Assembly (NCBI RefSeq): GCF_963422355.1
Contig: NC_085100.1
Coordinates: 4,533,568 to 4,597,567, forward strand
Length of the DNA: 64,000 bases
Direction of reading: 5' to 3'
Source: Corticium candelabrum
Lineage: Eukaryota; Porifera; Homoscleromorpha; Homosclerophorida; Plakinidae
Numbering within the stretch: the stretch's first letter is position 1; each line of letters opens with the position of its first letter. The notes under the pieces are model-generated. The model saw nothing but the letters and a program-made list of their open reading frames with translations, did not search any database and was not told where the DNA came from. Position numbers and translations under genes: made by a program. Of the stretch, positions 1-11,166 are shown piece after piece.

Positions 1-1069
1 ACAGCTAATGGTACAGCTCCAGCAGCAGTTGCTGTACTTATGATAAAAACAGGGGTATTTAGCCTATCCAGACTTGCAGTAGCATCACAGAAGACCATTT
101 CTCCTGCTTGTCGGACAAGCTTGTGCGCTCTTGCCATAAGAGGGGTAACGATGGCAAGAATAAATGGTTTCTCAAGTTGCTGCTGGTCCACCATCGACTT
201 GGAATATGCATGTTCTTGCAGTTCGCTGTCTCCATTCTGTCTTTGTTTCAGAGTGGCAGTGTACCTCTGTATATATGCTTGTCCACCATCAGCAGCAACA
301 GTCTTGTTGTACCTGTTTACCTCATCATCTAACCTCTCAAACATGGCCTTGCCATTCTCAGCTCCCACTGTAGATTCTCTCCAGTTTTGAAACAGCCTTT
401 GGACATCTTGAACATTAGGATTTGTGGATCGATCAGCTAATAGTCTTTGGATATCTGGCTTTACATCATGTTCCAATTGTAGGTGTCTCACATGCTTATG
501 CCTTGCACTGGATGCAGAATTTCCATTCTCAAATAGTCGTATGTATTCATCTTTGATTTCTTGCGACACTGGTCGAAAACTTAATGCATGTCCTGAGTGC
601 AGTGGATGATTGTGGTAGAAGTGTAATTTGACAGAGCATGGATACTGTGGGTATTTTAAGGCATGTTGTTTTGCTAATACTGAAACAGACAGGTTGGATG
701 GACATCCTGTTTTTTTTGTCTCGTGTGCTTCTTTCACACCCTTCCTTTGGTGCACCACACTTCTTGTCTCTGCTACTTGCTGTCATCTTTTTTTGCGGGT
801 TTCTTCTGTTTGTGCTGACAATGTCTAATTGTTTTGTATACTACTTTCTGTCCTTTCATCCAATATGAAGTTCCTTTGGTTACTCTGTATGTAGTTTCTG
901 TTTTCTCTTCTAACTGCTGTATCCATGCTTGTGCATCAATTGCTGTGTCAATCGTCAACCACAGATGAACTTCAAATGCAATAGGTGGTGCACCAAGGAA
1001 ACCTTCACTTTCAATCCTTTCAAATTTATCAATCTTGTAGGTGTACTTTTGTGACAGGTAGTTCATCAA
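1..1069 (-). pseudogene. MULE-transposase-derived protein, frameshifted, cut by the window edge
   Basis: Minus-strand coding sequence with the organisation of Mutator-like transposase-derived animal proteins. A basic zinc-cluster region (Cys/His pattern ending in FYHNHP near 605) is followed by a helical linker (RPVSQEIKDEYIRLFENG) and then the start of a DDE-type core (FCDATASLDRLN near 70-105). The core continues off the left edge. An acceptor (CCATTAG) opens this exon at 1069. The reading frame changes twice: frame one covers about 795-1069, a second about 718-794 and a third about 1-717. The switches coincide with a run of 7 A (788-794) and a run of 8 A (710-717) on the minus strand. Either these are indels in a decaying gene or homopolymer errors in the assembly. 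Whether it is a live transposase or a domesticated host gene cannot be told from this fragment. Confidence 0.6.
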
Positions 1070-1110
1070 CTAATGGAATTTGTCACAGTTGTCATCCACT
1101 CTGTTGTCTT

Positions 1111-1390
1111 TTATAGACTTGATCTCATCTGGTACTTGAAATTGTCGCTGACACTTTGGTTGTGTGTTGTCCTTCTTTTCTTCACAAGTGGTGGTATACA
1201 GTCATCGGCGGCTACTTGTGCTTTCTCCTGAGAGTTTGTCACATTGGCAGCTACTTGTTCTTTGTCCTGAGAGTCTGTCACATCGATGGCTACTTGTTCT
1301 TTGTCCTGAGAGTCTGTCACCATGGCGTTCTCTGTTATTTCAGTAGATTTCTGTTTAGAGACAGTAGCTTCTTTTGACAGAGAGTATTCA
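1111..1390 (-). CDS. candidate upstream exon with three 13-residue repeats
   Basis: Open minus-strand stretch reading NEYSLSKEATV..., then three tandem 13-aa units of the type VTDSQDKEQVA(I/A) (39-bp units, about 1205-1322), then a basic patch PPLVKKRRTTHNQ that resembles a nuclear localisation signal. Acceptor-like CAG sites precede it near 1395-1415. It lies directly upstream of the MULE-derived exon and is probably part of the same transcript, but the donor is ambiguous (candidates near 1115-1145). Low-complexity acidic composition; no family recognised. Confidence 0.4.
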
Positions 1391-2211
1391 TTCTGAAAAT
1401 TTAGTTTCAGCTGCAGACAAAAACAACAGTTTGAGCCACTGGCACGTTTGTATGCATGTATGGTATATGCATGTATGTTGAAAGACCTAATGAAATGGTC
1501 TATTTCTGTCCACATAATTGAAGTTTGTTAAGAAGGATGACTGATTGCTGATGCTTCAATGTCTTGAGAAACTTTGTGAAAAATACTACATTTATAACGC
1601 CAAAATCCTATGATACCACTTGACCATGCATCTGCACTTCTTTCTCTATATGGAGTGAAAGGAATTTTGAATACTGGGAGGACGGATCATTTCTGAACTA
1701 ACGTAGACAGTCATTGGCTGAGTGGCAGTGTTCATTGTATGTCTATTGTTGTACTTTGTTCCTTGAGATTGGCAGTCTTTTCTGTTTGTGCCAAAATTGC
1801 TTACGTGTATATAATAGGCAATGGCTGCAGTTTCTCTCCTTTTTAGAGCACTAAAAGAGATGTATAATGATTTCTATGTACTTCACACTTTAAAGCAAAT
1901 GTATACGCAAGGATGTATCACATTGGAAATCTTTGGCAAACTTGTCTGTTAAATTGGTTGTGTCGTAACTCTCTGTAAGTTATGTTTATAAACATTGAAC
2001 AGTTAGTTCTAGTTTGTAACTTGTCATAACTGTTTTGCAGTCTTTGGGTCAAGAGTCCTACTAAACTATAAATTGTGCATTTATGTATGTACTGGTAGTA
2101 ATTTTATTGTGAGATTGACAAATGGTATCCTGCTTATTTGATGCACGTACGGTTGGACAGTACATGCACTAGAAATTAGAATTTGAGTTTTAAGAAAGGC
2201 TTGTTTTGTAC

Positions 2212-2401
2212 CTTGTCTTGTACCATGTGGGCGTTGCAGGCTGCTTTCGTCTTTTTTGAAGGAATCTGTGTCCTCAGAAACATGTGCAGTGTCTTTGTGT
2301 GCAATGTCTTTGTGAACCTGTTTGGACTCTAGTCTCTGTTTCTTTTGTCTTGGTTCACCAATAGAGTCTTCTTTCTCCTTACTAATGTTGTCACGGTTTG
2401 G
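2212..2401 (-). CDS. candidate exon, lysine/glutamate-rich with KKQR basic motif
   Basis: A 190-nt minus-strand open segment bounded by an acceptor (GGTTTCAG at 2402-2409) and a donor (GTACAA from 2211). It reads PNRDNISKEKEDSIGEPRQKK and ends near RPHGTRQ, with a short internal repeat (HKDIAHKDTAH). Charge-rich composition matches the 1.1-1.4 kb candidate exon, so it may be a further upstream exon of the MULE-derived gene. No domain is recognisable. Confidence 0.35.
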
Positions 2402-2419
2402 CTGAAACCAGGTACATAG

Positions 2420-4100
2420 CATATTTGAGTTTTACTGTAAAAATACAGGCATATGCTGTAGAAACAAACCTTTTTGGGAAGTTCCAAGAAATTCCACGTA
2501 TATTTCCTTGGTTTTCTGCCAAGTGACAAATTTTTTCTGGTTGCAGTTTGATATCCACTATATTGTGTATATCTATTTTCTGGCGTAGTATCCAGGTTGC
2601 CAAGGTTGTCCTCAAAAAAGGAGCATATCTACTTGCATGGTAAAACAGCACCAAGTGTGGTTGTGCTATGTCAGCGGCAGCAGACTGTAAAGAACATAGA
2701 TGTTTCCAAACCCTCCTTGGACAATAGGAAGCAACTGCAACAAAGCACATAGCAATCACAACACATGCAGATGAACAGGTTTGCACAGGGGAATTGCAGC
2801 AGTGCCTTGAGCAGGTGTGTTTCCCATTTATGTCAAACTTTGCTTTGTGCATTGCTATCATAGGAAATGACATGCCAGTGTGCTTGCCCAGAAGTTCTTA
2901 CTTTTACATTTACAAACAATGCAACTGCCTAGGAGTATTTGTTAAAGTTTCTGTTGTATCATGACATAGACTCTAAAGAGTGTCACGATTTAATACACAA
3001 ATTGACAAATGTACCTACATGTATCTACAGTACCCTCCCTACACCATTCATCCCTCACCGTATAGAAAACTGATGTAATCTTTGTAAGAACTAAATCTGT
3101 TTAGTATAGCAGACTATATGTAATTTTAAAATTTGGTAAACAATTTAAACTGGTATAACACTATCTCAACTTCTATGACTAATAGTGGAGTTCCTCACAC
3201 CTCAAATGAAATTTATTTGGCTTCATGCATTGCTGCAAACTCATGAATCCCATCAATGTCGTAAATTCCAGAAAGAAAACCTGCAGTGTACAGGTGATGT
3301 CTTGATTTGTCTGGTGATAACTCAGTAGTTCCTGAAGTTGGCTACATAGGCTTCTACAAGCTGATTCACTAGGCATCATTGTGCTTGTGTGCGGATCACT
3401 GAACTGGGACGTTACAGGAACGTTGACGATCATTACTCTTTCTGGACTGACACTAGGGAAGTCAAATGCAGCACAGTCTCGCCTGTTCAGACGTCTAATG
3501 GTTCTCTACGCAAAAGTACAATATTATTTCAGAACGTTTGAGAAATGTACAAAATCCCTATCCAATCAAAAGTATTGTGTAGCCTTGTTTATCTTGTTTG
3601 GTCTGCAACAAATAATTTATAATGCACGTAGACTACCACTTGTAAATATGAACCAAACATAAATTAATGTCCAGGTACTAGTATTATTTATAAATTTACT
3701 ATAAATTTACTAGAGCGCACAATTGGATTAAATTAAACATCAAACTATTAAATTAAATTCGGAACAATTACTTAATTACTTAATTAAATCACATTTAAGG
3801 TTCAGTTTTAAGTTAAAACAACATACTAACATAGATACCTACTTTTAATTAATATTTAATAATAATCCATACTTCATACTAATTAATTGATATGTGCAGA
3901 CCTTTGCCGTTTTGTATGATCACTGCATCACGTAAAAAATTTTCTGGAGCCAGCTGTTTCTCGAGAAAGTCGATTTCTGCAAAGAACACGGCGTGTAGCA
4001 ACCACCATTCCCCAAATGGAGCTCTCTTTCATTAACCAATGCGGCTCACTCACTGCAATATAAACTGCTCGCAGAGACACGCCACGCCACGCCAGTCCTA
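2420..4100. other. no gene recognised
   Basis: No reading frame here resembles a known protein. The 3,650-3,900 part is strongly AT-rich with many TTAATTAA-type palindromes. The longest minus-strand frame (2391-2873) has biased Cys/His composition but no recognisable motif or convincing splice sites. Confidence 0.4.
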
Positions 4101-4274
4101 CGATCTGTTAGCATAAAGGCGTGCACGTGAATTGTCTGGCATGCACGTGCAAGTCACATATATCGGGACTTGACATCCGGGATGTGCCCCAACCGTGCCC
4201 CAAAAAATTGCCTGCGTCGGTACAGTGTACACGTGATGGGAAGAGAGTGGAAAGAGAGGAGAAATAGAGAGTTA

Positions 4275-4470
4275 GGGTTAGGGCTAGCACACTCGCAGCG
4301 GCCACTTTGTTTCCGGTCATGTGAACGTTAATTAACCCTAGGCTTATGTATAATCACAAGCGTTATTCCATCAGGCGGTTAAGACCCTAACTCCAACCCT
4401 AACTCTACTACCACTACTGTTTTTCTCTCCTCCCATTACGTGCAGAAAGCAGTCTGGAGTAGGCTAAAAA
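4275..4470. repeat. short TTAGGG-like runs and a Mutator-like TIR fragment
   Basis: GTTAGGGTTAGGGC near 4271-4286 and CCCTAACTCCAACCCTAACT near 4384-4403 are short inverted telomere-like runs. Next to them, 4421-4469 matches, in reverse orientation, the terminal inverted repeat of the element at 46.6-47.3 kb (CAGAAAGCAGTCTGGAGTAGG compared with the GCACGTGATGGG-side TIR). Only one end of that element is visible here. Confidence 0.5.
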
Positions 4471-4479
4471 TTTAGTTGC

Positions 4480-6260
4480 TACTCTACACAAATTCCTAGT
4501 TCAACTACAAAAAGTTCCCACAAAGTGAACTGCCCAGACATGAAGCACACCCCTTTCTCGAAACAGTTGCACACACTAAACGATTCCTGCTCTACTGTCA
4601 AACACACTTACTGTCAGAATCTTCAACAAACCAAGACTGATTACCACATCCAACTAACACAATACAAATACCTATACTAATTCTTTGTGGTATATAAAAA
4701 TAGAATCCAGTGGTCTTTCACATCTTAATCTAGCTACTTCTACTCTACAATCTTTTGCTAACATACTAGACTGATGATAAAGTTTAAAACAATTACGTTT
4801 ACTAGTAAAACAAAAAATTCCACAGTTGATACAACAAGTATATATACATGTCCTCATCTTGTCTCTCAATCTACACACTATACACCTACAAAATAATGAC
4901 AGTCAATTGCAATAATTGGTAGACGCTATGTTTGCTTACTGTTTTCCCAAACACGTTGATTTCATCCAGGCCGGCATACGATACACCGGCCTGACATAGT
5001 TGGGAGCATCGGCAACGTTGCCAGGTTGCCCTCCAGCACGCTGAGCCTGGTAATGCTTGCTGGCACATAGGCCAGCAACTAGCTCTTTGACCAGTTTGAG
5101 GATAAATCCTTATGACAGATCTAAATGTGGCTGGCTATTAATATCAACTAAACTCATATACTCTAATTTTGTAAATGTTCGGCATACATTTAATTTTGGC
5201 AATTTCGGCGAAGGGTCTGCCATGCCCAAATTAAATGTCCACTCAAATTTAATGCCCATTCAAATGTTGGATCAGTTTCTTTTGAAACATTCAAAACTGA
5301 CATTACTAGTACTATTAGTATATGTACTGTAAGCACATTCATATGTTTGCCAAAAATCTGGGCAACTGTCAGCACTTTGACCAAACAAATAAAATTGTGA
5401 AATTACTACTACATTACAACCTCTTACACTTTCTCTAGGAAGCAAACATCAGCTCCTCGCTATTATCTATGCCTCCTTAGAGACGATTGCACAGAAAGCG
5501 AATTACAGGTGCAATCCCAGTAGAAACTGCAATGAGAGCACCTTTCTGGCCATGCAAGTAACTGTCAAAGATCACAACTGTCGTGTTCTCGGTGACAACC
5601 ACTGCCACTGATCTCCCTTTTGCAATGAAACAGCAGCAGTGGTATTCGAGTACATCTGTCGCCTACTTGTCAAGAATTGAGACGCCTTTCTGAGGCAGCT
5701 CTCCAGAGCGCAACATAAGTATCATGGGACTTTGGCACCTAATACCAAGAATTCGAACTTCCACATAGCATGTCGTGAGATCCGCTGTGCCGTATTAGAG
5801 AAATTCGTGCACGAGTAGAGATGAGTTCAATCGGGAAGAAATCTTGTCGTCCCAAGACAGCTCTGGAAGACACACAACAACACCTCCACTGTCTACTTCG
5901 ATTGAATCATGGTGCGCAAAGTCACAATAGGTGACACCACAGCAAAACAGCCTTCCGATGACACCACAAACTACAGAGAACACACCACAAACATTCCCCA
6001 GTGAGAAAAGACTGCGTGGCAAAGGAAGCGCACGGAAGTGCAGCAGTCTGCAAACGCGTAGGGAACAGACTATTTGGTGGCATCGCGATCTACCGACAAA
6101 CACCAGAACAAAGCGAACCACAGGGCACCAGCCACCACAAAGGACACCAGTCACTCTTTGAAAGTAGAGAAGGTCACTTGCTAGAGGAGCAGAAAGGAGC
6201 GGTGGTTTGCGAGTACAAAGCGAACAAATATTCAAAATGGCTGCACCCATGGATCATTTT
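4480..6260. other. no gene recognised
   Basis: Short frames exist on both strands (for example 5795-6250 minus), but none shows a motif, codon pattern or splice signals that I can support. GC rises between 5,850 and 6,240. Confidence 0.35.
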
Positions 6261-6265
6261 CCTGT

Positions 6266-6267
<2 letters not shown>

Positions 6268-6345
<78 letters not shown>
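6268..6345. repeat. (AT)n microsatellite
   Basis: About 78 bp of uninterrupted AT dinucleotides. Confidence 0.95.
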
Positions 6346-6347
<2 letters not shown>

Positions 6348-7039
6348 TCAGAACGAGATACTCATTCAACAACATAAGTAAATACATACAACGGGAAACT
6401 AGCGCCTGCGTTTCTCTTAAAATTCTGATTGCATTTGCACTGAATTCAATTCCAACCTACACATTTTCAAAACAGGACACTCATTACATTTTCATTTGTC
6501 TTCAACGAGATATTAACTAGCAATCAATAATCTAATCAGCTTGGGCAAACAATGGGATCTATAACAGCACATTACTTTGGGATAATGGATTGCTGCTAAT
6601 TGCTGAAACAAGATGTAATTGAACAAGATATAACTCTCAACAAAATATTTCATAAAAATTCTATCCGCCTGCTAATTCTTCAGAATGGAGTAAAAATGCA
6701 TGTGAATGAGGTATACTTGAAGTCTTCATAAATTCTCAGAATGGGATACTCATGCTCCAACATAAATTTGCATATAACGTTAAATTTATTAACCAGTAAC
6801 TAATAATCTAATCTGCTCATGCAGAGAACTAGTCCGCGATAATAAGCAATTGTGCAGATTGTCGCACAGAGTGGAGTACAAGTATGTTCTCGTTGTGCAA
6901 TTTTTACGGAATTACGAAGCAGACTATACTGAGCAGTTCAACTAAACTACAAACTCTACATAAGACTAACTCTAGCTAGCAACAGAACAGAGTCAAGAAA
7001 AAGAATGTCAGTGAGGGACAGAGTATCACGCTGCTATGT

Positions 7040-7700
7040 CAGAAACAATGTTTTCTAAAGCTTGATGTCTTGTTTCCCATACCTCTCCCTTCACATGAAC
7101 TCGTCAGGGTAAGATGGCAGCATGTGTCGGTGACAGCCTTTCATGCATTTAAGGCGTAGCTTTATTCGATTCCAATAGGATTCTATGTGGATCGTATGGA
7201 CGCCGGTTGCAGGGTCTCAAAAATGAAATGAGTGGTTGACTGTCTTGGTACATGGCATTTGAAAGCTGGTTAGCCTGATGGGAAGCTCTCCATTCATTGC
7301 AATGAATAGTTGTCTATGAGAGTACGTGCACCTGTATGATCGGCAGAAGGGTTGCCACATCCCTACATTGGACTGCTTGCATGAATCCAGGGGCAGGAGT
7401 CATTGAGTTATCAACAATACAGAACACTGGATGCCATGCCAGATGTCCATAGCGACAACAAAGGCAACATACTGTAAGAATCACAGAATGTGTGGTGTGA
7501 TCAACACAATGGACTACTTTGGGCTTGTGCAAGAAACAGGATTCATCTATCTTACACACATTAGGGTGCAGCCCCACTCTGCCCCAACATGAATTTATTG
7601 GCATCTGAAGCAACTTCCAAGAGCAGATGTCACAAAAGTACTGGAAGCACTGAACGACAATGTACTCCTTCACAAGCATCCAAGACCTGGTCATCATATG
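7040..7700 (-). pseudogene. Merlin (ISXO2/IS1595-like) transposase relic
   Basis: The minus strand encodes the core of an ISXO2-type DDE transposase: CSWKLLQMPI, then CKIDESCF (IDES catalytic-Asp motif), then PGFMQAVQCRDVATLLPI, then (in the 7,050-7,310 part) NHSFHF, the GVHTIHIESYWNRIK block with the final acidic residue, and LPSYPDEFM. These blocks occur in the family's usual order. Several in-frame stops interrupt it, including one right after DEFM where the family has Trp-Arg, so it is dead. It is the largest recognisable object between 2.5 and 9 kb. Terminal inverted repeats were not found. Confidence 0.75.
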
Positions 7701-7709
7701 CCTAATGGA

Positions 7710-8860
7710 GTATGATCACCATGTACTTTGTCAAAGTTATATTGCTGTTTGAGAAAAATGATCCAGTTCTCACTGATCTATAACAGTAATAGTAGTATAT
7801 TGCTAAATTGTTGCTAGGCTTTTTGATTGAGAAATTACAACCTTGTTGCTTTGCAGTTGTGTTTAGGGCATCTCCAGATGTAACCATCAGTTCCTCTCGA
7901 ATATTTCTGGATATTCATGGCAGACCCACAGTGACAGTCTTTGATGTTTACTAGAAGATGATGACATTGCTCAAATCTAAATATGTTACCTCCTGAATTG
8001 TGACAACCATGTACATGGAATACTAAACAATCTTAAAGAGACATTTCAAAGATTTGTGTTAACGCAACGTTTCAGAAATGCGCGCTAACGTACATTTGCG
8101 GCAAAAAGCAATGGCTGCATGCGCTGATGGAAGTGAGAAGAACTGCAACGCGAAGTTACAGTTGAGTCCAGTTTTACGACAGGGCCCCCTTCGTTGTGTG
8201 GTAAAAATAGCTGTTCATACGTGGTCTGTCACACATGAACACAACTAAAAGGATAAAGAGGCAAGCGGTATTGGCGTCCGGATCTGTTTCACCGTCCAAA
8301 TCTGTTTCGATGTCCACCGACTGCTGTCGATGTCACGTGATGTTACACGTGATGGCAAGAAAACCCTCTTCAGCGTCACGTTAGAAAAGCGTTGCCCGCT
8401 TGATAAGTATGAGTAAGTTGTGCATAAGTGTTTCAGCTACTGAACCAAACAGCACGCTTTGCAAACTGCAATCTACGGTAGATATTCGAGAAAAAGTTGG
8501 AGCCCCGATCGAAAGTTACAAATGCATCCGATAAAATTTATCATTTAATCAGTTAACAGCGTATGTAAGCATATCTCGTTCTGCAAATGCGTCAAATGTC
8601 TCAATTTGATTGTTGGTAACCAACAATCAAAGGTGTATGCTGGGCGCAATTTACTAGCGCATGCGGCCGAAATGTTCCTTTAAGATTTTTGGTATCCTTT
8701 CTCACGTTACACATGTGGACCTGAACAGACTACTGCTCAACCTGCAATTTTGGCGGAACAATCTGCACAATTGCTTATTATCCTGTAGATGTAATATTTC
8801 CCAAAGTAGGCGTGTACAGGCGTTTGTTTGCCCTGTTAAGTAAATAGCTTGTTGGGGTGA
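7710..8860. other. no gene recognised
   Basis: Mixed-composition intergenic sequence. Small frames only. AGCGCATGCGGCC near 8,657 resembles an NRF1 half-site, but no gene start was found beside it. Confidence 0.35.
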
Positions 8861-8899
8861 GTATCATAGCGTCCAGAATACCTACACCAATTAGCTGTA

Positions 8900-9065
8900 G
8901 GTGTGCATTTCCCTCTTCCAACTTCTACAGTTCTGCTGCTATAGTCAAAAGACTCAACTCTACCGACTCTGCTGCTCGTTGAAAGAGCACGCCCCTCTTC
9001 CAACTTTTACCAGCCCCTGCGCTGGTTGAGGTTTGGAAGAGGGGCGTGTCTTCCAGCCCAATCGA
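8900..9065. repeat. MITE-like inverted repeat fragment (CCCTCTTCCAAC family)
   Basis: CCCTCTTCCAACTT occurs at about 8,911 and again near 8,994. The reverse complement (GGAAGAGGGGCGTGTC) lies near 9,036, followed by CCAGCCCAATCGAAC. A related arrangement with GGGCTCTTCC / GGAAGAGCTCAATTGAAC is present at 49.13-49.30 kb. Interpreted as two copies of one short non-autonomous element. Confidence 0.5.
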
Positions 9066-9160
9066 ACTAACGCAACGAGGCTGTTTGCATGGATGACGTC
9101 ATGCAAACCGGAAGTCGCAGAACACAATCGAAAATGAATAGAAGAACTTGCAAAACTTAC

Positions 9161-9389
9161 TCCGTGAACTCGTCCTCCTCCTGATCGGACTCTTCCGCCT
9201 CCAGAACAGCAGCCTGGGCATCAATTTGACGCTGTACCTCATCGTCCCAATCAGAGTTGTCATCGCGCTGGTCATAGCCAGCAACGACTCCTCCTCTCCT
9301 TCCCCGTCAAAGTCCACGTGCTCCAAATCAAGCATACCAGGATCGGCGACCGGCGCACGAACTCGCTTCGAAGCGCTACGGCTCTCCAT
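9161..9389 (-). CDS. candidate first coding exon, acidic protein (unrecognised)
   Basis: ATG at 9389 (minus) opens MESRSASKRVRAPVADPG, continues through DLEHVDFDGEGEEE and reaches a consensus donor GTAAGT at 9160-9155. Past the GEGEEE block the ATG frame turns into unusual Met/Arg-rich sequence. The neighbouring frame instead continues the acidic style (YDQRDDNSDWDDE ... EESDQEEDEFT) up to the same donor. A one-base shift at the GGAGAGGAGGAG run would join the two. No family recognised. The next exon was not found. Confidence 0.45.
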
Positions 9390-9891
9390 TAATCTCACGG
9401 GACAAGATTGCTGGACGAGCTTGTTTGTGATTGGTTAAGCTTGCGGACAAAATTTGCGACCCGTACAAAGAAGTTTACACCTAGCAGGGACAAAATAAAA
9501 GCCGGGGAAGGCTTCTTGCTAGTCAGAAACGTGTTACTAGGAGTTAACTAACATGATGAGTTTTTCATCAACTGTTCAATCAAACAGTGTAGTCTTGCGT
9601 AACCAGACCCTCTCCCGCCGCGCCGTTGATTACTTCGCGCATGCGCCTTTTGCAGGCAACGGACCTCGAGGACTGAGAGTGCGCATTCATATTTCCTCGT
9701 ATCGCCATCAGACGTCATGTTGTCTACTACTAGACTGACATTTCTTCGAATTTCCGCACGGTGGGTTCACACCGTGAAACCTCACAGACCATCGATTCAG
9801 TTTCCAGAAAGAAAAAGAGGACATGGTTATTGGGTGCATCTCTCTGTACGTTCTTACCCTACATTCGTACGATTTCTCATTTGTAGCTCAA
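9390..9891. promoter_or_regulatory. CpG-rich divergent promoter region with NRF1-like site
   Basis: Sequence between two divergent candidate first exons. CpG density is higher than in the surroundings, with a perfect GCGCATGCGC palindrome (NRF1-type core) at 9637-9646 and a TATA-like AAATAAAAG near 9,491. Assignment as a bidirectional promoter is inferred from layout and motif content. Confidence 0.45.
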
Positions 9892-10074
9892 ATGGAGTCG
9901 AATAGCGCAGAAACACAATCATCGTCAGCTCAAGTTAGTCAAACAACGGAAACCCAAACAACCCTGATTCTGAATCCAGGGAATGCTACACAACAAGACC
10001 TGCAAGCATTTCTTTCACTGCCTCATAGATACCAGAGACGGCAGTTGACTGAAGCAGAGATAGAAGCAATAAAT
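9892..10074 (+). CDS. candidate first coding exon, 61 codons (unrecognised)
   Basis: ATG at 9892 opens a frame that begins MESNSAETQSS, passes through a Gln/Thr-rich stretch, and ends LSLPHRYQRRQLTEAEIEAIN at a donor GTAAGA (10,075). Length is exactly 61 codons, phase 0. The C-terminal block PHRYQRR-LTEAEIEAIN looks conserved, but I cannot name the family. The following exon, expected between 10.1 and 10.4 kb before the convergent RGP1 stop, was not identified with confidence. Confidence 0.45.
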
Positions 10075-10403
10075 GTAAGACAAGGAGTACGGTTTTTGGT
10101 AAACTAGTAAGCATATACTTCGTTGTACATCAGATGGGTGGAGAAAGGTGATGCTGTAAGTTTACAGTGTAACGTAAACTGATAGAAAACGTCATGTCAA
10201 CTGGTGGAGATGCCAACTGGTCGCTCCGGTGTTTGGTACAGTTTATATTACGCGCGAGAGTTGTAAAAAATTATATTTCATTATGAATGTTACAAATACA
10301 AAAGGTAGGCAAACCACACTAGCTAGACCATGTGGACAGCATTTCACCTATTGTCGTAAATGTCTTAGTACTCTTCTAGTTCACCTAAACCAACAAAACT
10401 TTC

Positions 10404-11125
10404 TTATAAAACAATGGTGACCGGTGACTTTACTGGACTTGTGCTTGCAACTTGTGCTGGATGAGCTGGAAGGACTTCTATTGCAAGGTCCCATTGAAGA
10501 GTATCTGTTACAATATCAGCTACTCCTTTACTACTACTATCACAGTCTACTACTGCCTTCTCGCCAGTAGATTTGACTCGTTTGTGCCTAACCGTTGTTC
10601 TGGTTGCAGTTGTTTGCTGACTGCAGAGAAGAAACTCGAAATGTAATTTCCAAGACAACGAAACTGAAATACAAATCAATAGCATGAAGAAATCAATACT
10701 GAATCGTAGGCTACAGTTTTATGATTACAAAGATCTGAAGCCTGGTTCACAATATGACGCTGATGCTCAGGTGAGCATCAAGCTTCAAAGACACCGCCTC
10801 AGCATCAGCCGCATATTTTGATATTGACGCTGATGCTGGAATAGGATTCATTTGTATTGTTGGCATTGATGTCAGCGTCAATATTGTGAACCGGGCTTCC
10901 AACACTAATACCCAGAATCAGGTTCTTATTTAGACAAAGAGAAACAATTTTCTGCACATTCTATGACACACGTTACTGAAGTCACATTCTATGACAAAGA
11001 TGAGTAAGTTACTGAGATGTGGCAGCTTCAATATCCTCGCATACCACATTGCTGACGAAGACGTTCAAGCGATCCATGGGCCAGCACAATTGAATAATGT
11101 TAAAAACATTACCTAGTGTTAGTTT

Positions 11126-11166
<41 letters not shown>

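Noticed and set aside
2391..2873. 160-codon minus-strand frame as a gene
   Set aside because: Unusual Cys/Val/Ala composition, no motif, and it overlaps sequence with other equally open frames.
4270..4405. TTAGGG-like runs as telomere or interstitial telomere
   Set aside because: Only two to three degenerate units on each side; too short to support a telomeric origin.
5795..6250. 151-codon minus-strand frame as a gene
   Set aside because: Low-complexity Val/Cys/Gly composition, opposite-strand frames equally open, no splice or domain support.
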